A DNA stretch of 64,000 bases, from NCBI GenBank assembly GCA_031769625.1, contig JAUIMM010000202.1, positions 10,464,001 to 10,528,000 of the forward strand. The letters run 5' to 3'. Position 1 is the first letter of the stretch. Every line of letters starts with the position of its first letter. The stretch comes from Taudactylus pleione. Taxonomy: Eukaryota > Chordata > Amphibia > Anura > Myobatrachidae. Below are positions 10,148 through 20,289 of the stretch, piece after piece. A model generated the notes under the pieces. It worked only from the letters and a program-made list of their open reading frames with translations. It had not been told where the DNA came from and ran no database searches. A program made the translations under genes and the position numbers.

Positions 10148-12112
10148 GATTCCACCTGCATCCTCAAAGCAGCAGCGACAAGCGTGCGTCTGTCTGTTAA
10201 AGGGTGGTGACACCCTCAAAGTGTGCTACACAAACAATTAAAATATTGTTCTTTTTTTTTCTGTCTTTGTGAATTGTGTGGGCTGTAGCCGCACCTGCAT
10301 CCTTAAAGCAGCAGCGACAAGCGTGCGTCTGTCTGTTAAAGGGTGGTGTAACTCTCAAAGTGCTCCAAAAAATAAAAAACTATTTTTTTAATGTGTTTGT
10401 GACTTGTGTGCGATGTAGCCGCACTTGCATCCTCAAAGCAGCAGCGACAAGCGTGCGTCTGTCTGTTAAAGGGTGGTGACACCCTCAAAGTGTGCTACAC
10501 AAACAATAAAAATATTCTTCTTCTTTTTTCTGTCTTTGTGAATTGTGTGGGCTGTAGCCGCACCTGCATCCTTAAAGCAGCAGCGACAAGCGTGCGTCTG
10601 TCTGTTAAAGGGTGGTGACACCCTCAAAATGTGCTACACAAACAATTAAAATATTGTTCTTTTTTCTGTCTTTGTGAATTGTGTGGGCTGTAGCCGCACC
10701 TGCATCCTTAAAGCAGCAGCGACTAGCGTGCGTCTGTCTGTTAAAGGGTGGTGACACCCTCAAAGTGTGCTACACAAACAATTAAAATATTGTTCTTTTT
10801 TTTTTGGTCTTTGTGAAATGTGTGGGCTGTACCCGCACCTGCATCCTTAAAGCAGCAGCGACAAGCGTGCGTCTGTCTGTTAAAGGGTGGTGACACCCTC
10901 AAAGTGTGCTACACAAGCAATAAAAATATTCTTCTTCTTTTTTCTGTCTATGTGAATTGTGTGGGCTGTAGCCGCACCTGCATCCTTAAAGCAGCAGCAA
11001 CTAGCGTGCGTCTGTCTGTTAAAGGGTGGTGACACCCTCAAAGTGTTCTACACAAACAATTAAAATATTGTTCTTTTTTTTTCGGTCTTTGTGAAATGTG
11101 TGGGCTGTAGCCGCACCTGCATCCTTAAAGCAGCAGCGACAAGCGTGCGTCTGTCTGTTAAAGGGTGGTGTAACTCTCAAAGTGCTCCAAAAAATAAAAA
11201 ACTATTTTTTTAATGTGTTTGTGACTTGTGTGCGATGTAGCCGCACTTGCATCCTCAAAGCAGCAGCGACAAGCGTGCATCTGTCTGTTAAAGGGTGGTG
11301 ACACCCTCAAAGTGTGCTACACAAACAATAAAAAAATTCTTCTTCTTTTTCTGTCTTTGTGAATTGTGTGGGCTGTAGCCGCACCTGCATCCTTAAAGCA
11401 GCAGCGACAAGCGTGCGTCTGTCTGTTAAAGGGTGGTGACACCCTCAAAGTGTGCTACACAAACAATTAAAATATTGTTCTTTTTTTTCTGTCTTTGTGA
11501 ATTGTGTGGGCTGTAGCCGCACCTGCATTCTTAAAGCAGCAGCGACAAGCGTGCGTCTGTCTGTTAAAGGGTGGTGTAACTCTCAAAGTGCTCCAAAAAA
11601 TAAAAAACTATTTTTTTAATGTGTTTGTGACTTGTGTGCGATGTAGCCGCACTTGCATCCTCAAAGCAGCAGCGACAAGCGTGCGTCTGTCTGTTAAAGG
11701 GTGGTGACACCCTCAAAGTGTGCTACACAAACAATAAAAATATTCTTCTTTTTTCTGTCTTTGTGAATTGTGTGGGCTGTAGCCGCACCTGCATCCTTAA
11801 AGCAGCAGCGACAAGCGTGCGTCTGTCTGTTAAAGGGTGGTGACACCCTCAAAGTGTGCTACACAAACAATTAAAATATTGTTCTTTTTTTTCGGTCTTT
11901 GTGAAATGTGTGGGCTGTAGCCGCACTTGCATCCTCAAAGCAGCAGCGACAAGCGTGCGTCTGTCTGTTAAAGGGTGGTGTAACCCTCAAAGTGTGCTCC
12001 ACAAACAATAAAAATATTCTTTTTTTTTTTCTGTCTTTGTGAATTGTGTGGGCTGTAGCCGCACTTGAATCCTCAAAGCAGCAGCGACAAGCATGTGCGT
12101 CTGTCTGTTAAA
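10140..12112 (+). repeat. 137-bp minisatellite with higher-order trimer structure
   Basis: About fifteen units contain TAGCCGCACYTGCATCC, AAAGCAGCAGCGACAAGCG and GTCTGTCTGTTAAAGGGTGG. The unit is homologous to the 160-bp unit at 8165-9830 (shared TTTGTGAATTGTGTG, GTAGCCGCAC, TTAAAGGGTG). Variant units carrying TAACTCTCAAAGTGCTCC occur near 10347, 11171 and 11575. Blocks of three units (about 405 bases) starting near 10282, 11106 and 11510 match one another better than adjacent units do, so the array has a higher-order period. Confidence 0.9.
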
Positions 12113-12344
12113 GGATTACATCGGTGACAGCATCCAAGTAGGCATGTCAGACAGTCCGTACCTGTACTGGCAGGAAAAAGAAGCAATTTGGAGGTCCCTG
12201 TACAAACTGGCTCTATTTTACCTGAGTTGCCCCCCCTCCAGTGTGTACTCCGAAAGAGTGTTTAGTGCAGCCGGGAACCTTGTCAGCGAAAGGCGTAGGA
12301 GGTTGCTTCCACAAAATGTGGAGAAGATGATGTTCATAAAATGA
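12113..12344 (+). pseudogene. hAT transposase, C-terminal dimerisation remnant
   Basis: The translated stretch contains PYLYWQEKEAIWRSLYKLA, then PSSVYSERVFSAAGN and LVSERRRRLLPQNVEKMMFI before a stop at 12342. SSVYSERVFSAAGN is the hallmark of the hAT family C-terminal dimerisation domain. The frame is open leftward into the array through TGTTAAAGGATTACATCGG, so the join with the array lies at about 12110. The N-terminal partner piece is 2 kb away and nothing between them codes for transposase. Confidence 0.85.
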
Positions 12345-12559
12345 ATTATCAACTCTTCCAGGGAGACCAGCCTCCAGAACGTACAGAGGGACCTGTGGTT
12401 CCAGCAGGGACGAATTAATACTCTGTGAGGATGAGGATGTACACACTGAAGAGGGTGAGGAATCGGTGGATGAGGAGGATGAGGATGACATCTTGCCTCC
12501 GTAGAGCCAGTTTGTGCAGGGACAGATAAATTGCCAGCTTGTTTTGTGGGGGCCCAAAC

Positions 12560-12617
12560 GAACCAATCATTTCAGCCACAGTTGTGTGGCAGACCCTGGC
12601 GCTGAAATGATTGGTTT
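12560..12617 (+). other. Hairpin in the 3' part of the hAT element
   Basis: GAACCAATCATTTCAGC (12560-12576) pairs with GCTGAAATGATTGGTTT (12601-12617) around a 24-base loop. It lies just after the transposase stop, where it would be in the 3' untranslated region. Confidence 0.6.
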
Positions 12618-13145
12618 GTTAAAGTGTGCATGTCCTGTTTATACAACATAAGGGTGGGTGGGAGGGCCCAAGGACAATTCCATCTTGCACCTCTTTTTTT
12701 TCTTTGCATTATGTACAGTTTGGGGCCTAGTTTTTCAATGCCATCCTGTCTGCCACTGCAGTGTCACGCCTAGATGGGTCACGTGTTTGTGCCGCCCACT
12801 CGTGTCGCTTAGCATAGTCATCCAGCTACCTCGGTGCAACCTTTTGGACATAAAAACACTATTGTGAGGTGTGAGGTATTCAGAATAGACTGGAAATGAG
12901 TGGAAATTAACGTTATTGAGGTTAATAATAGCATAGGAGCAGAAAAACCTACAAATTCTGTGATTTTAGCTGTTTTTATGCTTTTTTTCAAAAAAATACA
13001 GATCCAAAACACAAAACCCAGAACCCAAAACACGGAAGGGTGGTTTTGGCAAAACCAACCCAGATCCAAAACACGAAGAAAGATCCAGATCCAAAACCAA
13101 AACACAAAACACGAAAAGTGGCCGGTGCACACCCCTATTAAATAC

Positions 13146-13459
13146 ATTCACATTTCGTGCCTGCGCACAGCATTAGGCTTTGCACCCTGCAGCACTGGAG
13201 CCCAGGATCTGCTATCATGGCTCAGTGCTGCACATACCATTTTAAATACATTTATATTTTTCAAACACTCGGCGCCTAGCGCAGAGTACACATTTACAAT
13301 GGACGCCTGGCGTCTTTTGTCCTTTTAAAAATGGCGCCGCAGCATGGGGATTAACCCCTTCAGTGCCGCGGCCGCCATTGTACACGTGGGGCAGGCCTGG
13401 GGCCACAGGGGCCATATGGGACATTTGAGGCATTATATAGGGGCATGATAGGGCTCTGA
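13146..13459. other. Flank of the hAT element; ends with a 30-bp-repeat unit
   Basis: Sequence with GGCGCCTAGCG and GGCGCCGCAGC, otherwise unrecognised. At 13404-13459, GGGACATTTGAGGCATTATA and GGGGCATGATAGGGCTCTGA match the minisatellite at 5700-5975 in the same orientation. Confidence 0.5.
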
Positions 13460-13906
13460 GGGCCTGATTCAGCAGGGAATGCAGTTGCTTATACCCACAC
13501 AATGTCGGTTGATTGTTGTGTACTGCGCATGCGTATGCATCGTAGTTCTCGTGCGCAAACTAGCCATTGTGCTCGGGACTGTGAATGCAGAGGATACGGT
13601 GACCCATAGCAGAGTGATTGACAGGAAGGGCCGTTTGGTAGTGGTGATGGGGGGGGGGCACTGGAACGCAGGCATGCATAAATTAGCCACTGCGAAACCA
13701 GACGCCGCCTGAGGACTCATAGCGTGTGCTGAAGTAAGCAATTCCCGAGTAATGTCTGGGCTTCTCTAACTGTCCGATGTTACCGATTGTTTCTCTTAAG
13801 GGAAGTGGGCGTCCTTATGTCAGGCTGCGATCGCAATGCAAATGCAAATATTTAAATAACACAGCTGATATTAGCAATGCAGTTGCGTGCGTATAAGCAG
13901 AATAGC
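13460..13906. mobile_element. GGGCCTGATTCAG-family MITE, right end missing
   Basis: Starts GGGCCTGATTCAGCAGGG after TGA. The interior has the class motifs TGCGCATGCGTATGCATCG, GTGATTGACAGGAAG and GTAGTGGTGATGG. No complementary GAATCAGGCCC end follows, so the copy is truncated near 13900. Confidence 0.6.
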
Positions 13907-14664
13907 GGGATGTTGGGAGGGTTCCATCCTCTATGGGGTGGCGTCCCTGTTCGACCGCACTGGTCGAACACACCAAGAGCCGTCCCTGTACAAATGTACT
14001 ACATTTCTCTGGTTTTGTCTGTAGTTTAAATGTCATATTTTTACATTCTAGAAAAATGTTCCCTTGTGCAGTATTTGTGACATGTTTGTTTAACTGCTGC
14101 ATAATGTTACTTGTAATGTTTGTGTCCGCAATATCTGGCTGTCTGCAGTGTGCCCTTTGCAACTTTTCTCACTGTTTATTTCCCCTCCGCGTTTATCTAC
14201 AACAGCATGTACTTCATGTGCTGCACCCTGCCAGCAGTTTCATATTGGGTCTTGAAACTTTGAAGAACAATAATTTTTTATGCATCAGCTGAGATTTCCT
14301 GCAATTCATTTCATGTCCATATTATTATGCAGTCTCTTCTCATATTGCCTGTTCTGTATATGCAGCCTCATTGTATCAGAGAAGCCGTGAAGTTGGCCTG
14401 GTGGCTTAACATGTATTTGCAAATGCATGCAACAAATATCTCTGCATTTCTATTACCATATAGTGTTCAAATATTGTTGCAGGTACAATTTAGTGTGCTG
14501 GGTGACATCTGGGGGACACCCCCCTTTCTGATTTTCTGTTCTGTATATGCAACCTCTTATCTTGTTGCCTGTTCTGTATAGGCAGTCTTTTATCATATTG
14601 GCCAAGATGTACTAAAGGGGAAAATGAAGTAACAGCATTCCCCATAAGTACATTCCGGTGCTTA
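13907..14664 (+). repeat. Mostly unrecognised; holds dispersed TCTGTATATGCAG units
   Basis: The left 400 bases show nothing. From about 14325 to 14600, copies of the 29-30 bp unit TGTTCTGTATATGCAGYCTC appear. The same unit occurs at 16150-16240, 17020-17110 and 17465-17672. Confidence 0.5.
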
Positions 14665-15263
14665 GGGCCTGATTCAGAGCCGCTTGTAAGCGGCCGCTCG
14701 TTCGCTCCGAGCGATGTTCGCACAACTGCGCATGCGTATGGGTTGTAATACGCATGCGCGAACCAGTCATTGCGGTCGGAAATTGTGTGCTCGCAAAATA
14801 GCGAATGCCTGCTAATTTGAGTGACAGAATGAGGTGTTTGTGGGTGGTAACAGGGGAAGGTGCTTGAAAACGGGGAGTGGAGATCTGAACGCAGGCGTGC
14901 CAAACGGTCAAAACGGGCGTTTTAAGGGTGTGCATAATTAACAAAGCAGCGTCATCGACCACGTCACTTGGTTGTCTCTTAGCCTGAACTGCTCGCATGA
15001 TTGCGGTAGGAAAATGCTACCACAAGCACTGCGAGCAGTTCATACGCCTTTCGATGTACTCGATTAATCTAATAAATAGCGGAGATGACGTAGGATGCGA
15101 GCGGCCAGGGGGCGTTTTATAAAAAATAGCAAGCGCATATTTCGTTCGCTCGTTCAGACATAGAGGCATCAACAAACCGCAAAGAGCGAGCGCTCAATTT
15201 AAATAGCTGGCCCCTTTTTCTGAATGAGCGAGCGCAAATAGCGTCCGGCTTTGAATCAGGCCC
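14665..15263. mobile_element. PIF/Harbinger-like MITE, TTA target duplication
   Basis: Left end GGGCCTGATTCAGAGCCGC, right end GGCTTTGAATCAGGCCC, with TTA at 14662-14664 and 15264-15266. The 599-bp interior has GCATGCGTATG, a GTTCATACGCCTTTCG segment and AGCGAGCG blocks. No coding region. Confidence 0.85.
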
Positions 15264-15286
15264 TTAGTCCCGGTGGGTAACGTCAG

Positions 15287-15327
15287 GCAGCGTTACCCAA
15301 TAGAAGCCTATAGGCTTCTTATTGGGC
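15287..15327. repeat. Short hairpin
   Basis: CAGCGTTACCCAATAGAAGC followed closely by GCTTCTTATTGGGCTGC forms a compact imperfect stem. Likely an edge of another small transposon. Confidence 0.5.
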
Positions 15328-15509
15328 TGCTTCCCCTTGGGAGGGATCCCATCGTATCCATCCCAAAACCACCCGCGGCCTGCGTCATTTGGCGCATACG
15401 CAGAAGGATGCCAGAGGGACTTCTGGGTGTTAAACCCAAAAATCCCTATGTCCAGAGCCATCACAAAGGACAGCTCTTATCAGGAGAGTTGTCCTTTGAT
15501 ATATGCTAG

Positions 15510-16058
15510 GGGCCTGATTCAGACCCATTCGCGAGCGGCTGTCCGCTCGCAAGTGGGTCGATGTTCTGCACTGAGCATGCACACGACGGAGGGAGCTCCG
15601 TCGTGCGCATGCGCCAGACGCGACGAGCGAAGGACTTTCCTTCGCTCATTGTGTCTGATCAAAGGGGGCGTGCTGTCGATGTTGATTGACAGCACGCCCC
15701 CTTTGGTGGGCGTGCCGGGGGCGTGCCTCCCTGACGGGGGCGTTCCTAAGGGAACGCCTACCGTCAGAAGCCGGCCCACTGACATCACTAGTGATGTCAG
15801 TGGGAGTGATTTTGGCTCTGATAGAGCCAAAATCACTCCGGGCCTTGTGGTTGAAAACCTCAACCGCAGGCTCCGGCTCGCAGTTTCGATGGTCGCGATG
15901 GTCAAGACCATCGCGGCCATCAAACTGCACGCTCGTATAGGCTGTGGGTGGTGACCCACAGCTATACGAGCGTCCAGGAGGACGCTCCATAGTTATGGAG
16001 GACGGCCCTCATTCAGAGCGTGTGCTCTGCTCAGAGCGTACGGCTCTGAATGAGGGCC
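15510..16058. mobile_element. PIF/Harbinger-like MITE, TAG target duplication
   Basis: Left end GGGCCTGATTCAGACCC, right end GGCTCTGAATGAGGGCC, with TAG at 15507-15509 and 16059-16061. The body is a string of hairpins: GACGGAGGGAGCTCCGTCG, GACAGCACGCCCCCTTT paired with AAAGGGGGCGTGCTGTC, CTGACATCACTAGTGATGTC, TTTTGGCTCTGATAGAGCC and GCTGTGGGTGGTGACCCACA. Most of it is the first half of an 868-bp tandem duplication. Large open frames on both strands come from the palindromes and GC content, not from a gene. Confidence 0.85.
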
Positions 16059-17276
16059 TAGGTACATACAGCAGTAATAAACCGTGGTATGTACCTGAAG
16101 ACAGATGGGATGTACCGCAACGCTTATGCGATGCTTGGTACATCCTGCCCAGTGTCTGTTCTGTATATGCAGTCTCTTATCTTATTGTCTGTTCTGTATA
16201 TGTAATCTCTTATCATACTGTCTCTTCTGTATATGCAGCCTCTTCCATACTTGCCTACCCTCTCGATTCAGCCGGGAGCCTCCCCAAAACCGTGTGCCGC
16301 TCCTGGCCCCCCGGAATGGCAGGCAAACCTCCCGAAATCTCCGGAGACCAGTCCGCCCGCCCCCACGGTTACAGGGTAAACCCCAGCAGCAGGGGGGGGG
16401 CAGTGGCTATCCGCTCGCAAGTGGGTCGATGTTCTGCACTGAGCATGCGCACGACGGAGGGAGCTCCGTCGTGCGCATGCTCCAGACGCGACGAGCGAAG
16501 GACTTTCCTTCGCTCGTTGTGTCTGATCAAAGGGGGCGTGCTGTCGATGTTGATTGACAGCACGCCCCCTTTGGTGGGCGTGCCGGGGGCGTGCCTCCCT
16601 GACGGGGGCGTTCCTAAGGGAACGCCTACCGTCAGAAGCCGGCCCACTGACATCACTAGTGATGTCAGTGGGAGTGATTTTGGCTCTGATAGAGCCAAAA
16701 TCACTCCGGGCCTTGTGGTTGAAAACCTCAACCGCAGGCTCCGGCTCGCAGTTTCGATGGTCGCGATGGTCAAGACCATCGCGGCCATCAAACTGCACAC
16801 TCGTATAGGCTGTGGGTGGTGACCCACAGCTATACGAGCGTCCAGGAGGACGCTCCATAGTTATGGAGGACGGCCCTCATTCAGAGCGTGCGCTCTGCTC
16901 AGAGCGTACGGCTCTGAATGAGGGCCTAGGTACATACAGCAGTAATAAACCGTGGTGTGTACCTGAAGACAGACGGGATGTACCGCAACGCTTATGCGAT
17001 GCTTGGTACATCCTGCCCAGTGTCTGTTCTGTATATGCAGTCTCTTATCTTATTGTCTGTTCTGTATATGTAATCTCTTATCATACTGTCTCTTCTGTAT
17101 ATGCAGCCTCTTCCATACTTGCCTACCCTCTCGATTCAGCCGGGAGCCTCCCCAAAACCGTGTGCCGCTCCTGGCCCCCCGGAATGGCAGGCAAACCTCC
17201 CGAAATCTCCGGAGACCAGTCCGCCCGCCCCCACGGTTACAGGGTAAACCCCGGCAGCAGGGGGGGGGGCAGTGGC
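15537..17276 (+). repeat. 868-bp tandem duplication, two nearly identical copies
   Basis: Copy 1 (15537-16404) and copy 2 (16405-17276) align at an offset of 868 bases (869 after one extra G in a G-run). I counted about nine mismatches by eye, mostly transitions, so identity is near 99 percent. Each copy holds a MITE lacking its first 27 bases, the TAGGTACATACAGCAG spacer, the TCTGTATATGCAG units and a block ending in a G-run. GGCT is present at the breakpoint. The MITE right end recurs at 16926. Confidence 0.95.
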
Positions 17277-17464
17277 CCAGCCCTCTGCTTCACAATGTTA
17301 TTAATATTGGCATTGTGAAGAAGGGGCGGGGCCAAGGTGACGTGATCGCGCTGCCACGCCCCATTCTCTGCCCCCAATGATGTGTCATTGCAGGTTCACG
17401 CCACCCATTGTGGAATGCCGACAGCTCCCAGAAGGAGGGAGCTAATACTCGGCAACTATGGTCT
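17277..17464. other. Short unrecognised spacer
   Basis: Contains an inverted pair around CTTCACAATGTTATTAATAT and TGGCATTGTGAAG; nothing else is evident. Confidence 0.35.
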
Positions 17465-17672
17465 CTTGTCTCATATTGCCTGTTCTGTATACGCAATCTA
17501 TTATCATATTATCTGTTCTTTATATGCAGTCTCTTATCTTATTGTCTGTTCTGTATATGCAGTCTCTTATCTTATTGTCTGCTCTGTATATGCAGTCTCT
17601 TATCTTATTGTCTGCTCTGTATATGCAGTCTCTTCTCATATTGTGTGTTCTTTATATGCAGTCTCTTCTCGG
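17465..17672 (+). repeat. Minisatellite, 29-30 bp unit (TGTCTGYTCTGTATATGCAG)
   Basis: Seven tandem units of the type CTCTTATCTTATTGTCTG then TTCTGTATATGCAGT. The reading frame through them stays open in more than one phase because the unit lacks stops; I do not call a gene. Confidence 0.9.
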
Positions 17673-18385
17673 AATCAGTATGTATTACCGCTGGCCGCAT
17701 GGCCGACGGGTTCAAATCCCGATGCTGGAAGCCCGGCAGCGGTGAAGATCCCGACAGCGGATTTAGGTAAGTAATGCTAACCATAGCCCTCCTAAGGGGA
17801 TGTCTAACCCTAACCTCCCTAACCTTAGGGGTGTCTAACCCTAACCTCCCCCCTAGTGCCTAACCCTAACCCCCCCGCTAAGTGCCTAAACCTAACCTCC
17901 CCATCCCCGCAGCCTAAACCTTAGTCTCTCGGGGGGGTACTTAACCCTAACCACGCACCGGGGGTGCCTAACCCTAACCCCCCCTTTCCCTAGCCTAACC
18001 CTAACCCTCCCTCAGGGGTGCCTAACCCTAACCTCCCCCTAGTGCCTAACCCTAACCCCCCGCTAAGTGCCTAAACCTAACCTCCCCATCCCCGCAGCCT
18101 AAACCTTAGTATCCCGGGGGGGTGCCTAACCTTAACCTCCCACCGGGGGTGCCTAACCCTAACCCCCCCTTTCCCTAGCCTAACCCTCCCTGGGGGGTGC
18201 CTAACTCTAGACCCTCTGGGAGCCATGAAACCTAACCCCCCCCCCGCAGCTGTCCACGCCTGGCTTACCTTCGTTCGGTATGCCGGGCGTCAGGCTCCCA
18301 GCATAGGTCTAATGACAGGCATCGGGATTTCGACATCTGTCATTAGTACCCTGCCAGGATTTGACAATCGGGAAGCCGCGAGTGG
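17673..18385 (+). repeat. Repeat element with telomere-like CCTAACCCTAA array
   Basis: An array of GTGCCTAACCCTAACC(C)n units runs from about 17780 to 18235. It is flanked by GC-rich modules with CCCGATGC, CCCGACAGCGG and ATCGGGATTT. A roughly 200-bp block within the array recurs (GCTAAGTGCCTAAACCTAAC at about 17877 and 18062). The units are too irregular and too C-rich for a true telomere; the flanks suggest that the array is part of an interspersed element. Confidence 0.7.
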
Positions 18386-19216
18386 ACAGCCGTATATATA
18401 GAGAGAGAGAAAGAGAGAGAGAGACCGAATCGGAGGGTCTTCCCAGCTGTGGTCCCAGAACATTCAGCTGACAAGATACAGAATGTTGGGACTTGACATC
18501 ACAGATATCATTCTAGTTATGCAGGAGACCACTGATTTTTGGATCCCCAGTCTGCTCACCTCTAGATGTGCAGCCTGTGTGTAAGCCTGCAGGGATGCTG
18601 CTGGGCTGGAGGTTCTGTCTGTTGCAAAGTACAGTCATGAGCCATTGCATATCTGAGCTCCCTCCATGCCATCTGCACTTGTTTCGGGGGGAAGGGGGTG
18701 GGAGCAGACGTCACTACGCTGGGCCAATTCGGAGCTAGTGGGCAGTTGTAGAGGAGGAGTGGGATAGACAGATCAGCCTTGGGCTGACATGTGTGGCTCT
18801 ACCAGTAAGGTGGCTGGTACCTGGGGAGGGGCCAGCCACCAGGCACACACATCTCTGGGGCCAGCTATTAATAAGCCACAGGCGGTCTGATGTGCCCAGG
18901 CAGCTCACACCATAGTACCCGTTGAAATACATCTATGTATATACAAGAAGATCAAAGACGTTTCCCGGTGAAAATTTTTGGTCAATCTGACCCTGGCTGG
19001 AGATAACCCTGCCACTTGCATTTTTATAGGGAAGCCTATTTAAGTAGAAACATGGAGGTACTGTAACCTAACCAAATTATTTTAAAAAAGCTCTAGTCTG
19101 TAAGTTTATATTTAAAAAAATATATATATTTTTAAATAAATTTGATCTATTTCTAAACTACAGAGATTGATAATCATTTACATTATTGTATCTCAGCAGC
19201 AGTGGAGCTTACAATC
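18386..19216. other. AG microsatellite, then unrecognised sequence
   Basis: A short TATA/GAGA simple repeat at 18390-18424 is followed by about 800 bases with no gene or clear repeat. Confidence 0.45.
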
Positions 19217-19219
19217 TAT

Positions 19220-20268
19220 GGGCCTAATTCAGTCTGGATTGCAACTGTGATTGCAACAGCAATTACGCATGCAGTCTAAGGGCCTGATTCAGACCCGGTC
19301 GCAAGCGCTGTGCGCTCGCAACCGGGTCGATGGTGGGCCAGTGCGCATGTGCACGACAGACCCGGATAGCGGCGGACACTCCGTCGCTCAGGGTCTCGAA
19401 ACAAAGGGGGCGTGCTGTCGATGTTGAGTAACAGCATGCCCCCTTTGGTGGGCGGACCGGGGGAGTGGCTGCCCAAACGGAGGCGTTCCCATGTGAACGC
19501 CTTCGTTTGGGGCGGCCCCACTGACATCATGAGTGATGTCAGTGGGAGAGATTTCGGCTCTGTTACAGTGCAAATCTCTCTTTGGCTTGCGGCAACGAGA
19601 CCCTACCACAAGGGTCTCGACGCAAGCCCGATGGTCGCGATGGTCTTGACCATCGCGACCATCTTCCTGGCTGCTCGCTATAGTTGTGGGTGGTCACCCA
19701 GAGCTATGCGAGCGGCCAGGAGGCCGTTCTAAAAAAAAAAATAGCCCGGCCCTGATTCAGAGCGAGCGCTCTGTCACAGCGTCCGGCTCTGAATCAGGGC
19801 CTAACTGCGCAGATATGCTATTAATCTGCGATCACTATGCTATTGCAGCACAACATAAGGACACCCACCTTACCTTACACACATACGTAATACTTAGAAA
19901 GACTGTTAGACCATCGGTAACATCGAGTACACTTGAACAAGCTCTGACCTTACTCGGGAATTGCTAACCTCGTCGCACGCAGTGAGTACACAAGCTGCGT
20001 ATGGCATCGCAGTGGTTAATTTATACACGCCCCTGCAATCACGTTCAAATGCACTGGCAGGCCTGCTTTTCGCTGACCACCCCCCTGTCACCACCCGCAA
20101 ATGGTACTTCCTGTCAATCACTCTGGGAAGGGTGGCTCGTAGTCACTGCGATCGCAGTCCCGATCGCAGTGGAGTGTTCGCGCACTGCGATGCATCCGCA
20201 TGTGCAGAACGCAACAATCGGCCAATTGCGTGCCTAATCGCGTTTGCGATCCTTGCTGAATCTGGCCC
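19220..20268. mobile_element. PIF/Harbinger-like MITE (outer), TAT target duplication
   Basis: Left end GGGCCTAATTCAGTCTGG and right end CTTGCTGAATCTGGCCC, with TAT at 19217-19219 and 20269-20271. The right interior has the class motifs ACATAAGGACACCCACCTTA, CATCGGTAACATCGAG and TTATACACGCCCCTGCAATC. Only its first 60 bases lie left of a second element nested at 19280-19801. Without the insert it would be about 525 bp, the usual size of this class. Confidence 0.85.
19280..19801. mobile_element. PIF/Harbinger-like MITE nested in another
   Basis: Left end GGGCCTGATTCAGACCC, right end GGCTCTGAATCAGGGCC, with TAA at 19277-19279 and 19802-19804. The interior repeats the palindrome-rich class at 15510-16058 (GATGGTCGCGATGGTCTTGA, CATGAGTGATGTCAGTGGGA). 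A family member that jumped into a relative with the same termini. Confidence 0.9.
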
Positions 20269-20289
20269 TATATTACCATACCGCAAAGA

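Larger units (their letters stand above)
7653..13137 (+). mobile_element. 5.5-kb hAT transposon with deleted transposase core and two internal tandem arrays
   Basis: Ends are TAGGGGTAAGCGG and, inverted, TAGGGGTGTGCACCGG. They are flanked by a perfect 8-bp direct repeat TTAAATAC at 7645-7652 and 13138-13145, the length diagnostic of hAT. From left to right the element holds a subterminal block of CCGAACC/CCGATCC repeats, a TATA box, a 160-bp array, the N-terminal piece of a transposase, a 137-bp array, the C-terminal dimerisation piece and a 3' hairpin. The central catalytic part of the transposase is absent, so it could only move with enzyme supplied from elsewhere. Perfect target repeats suggest a fairly recent insertion. 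Confidence 0.9.

Noticed and set aside
8165..12112. CRISPR-like appearance of regularly spaced repeats
   Set aside because: Units are contiguous tandem repeats of 137-160 bp with no unique spacers, inside a eukaryotic transposon.
15322..16822. Open frames of 210 and 292 codons on plus and 196 on minus
   Set aside because: They lie in GC-rich palindromic MITEs, overlap on both strands and repeat with the 868-bp duplication; no domain is recognisable.
17706..17720. B-box-like GGTTCAAATCC
   Set aside because: It sits in the CCCGAC-module repeat without an A box or tRNA fold; likely coincidence.
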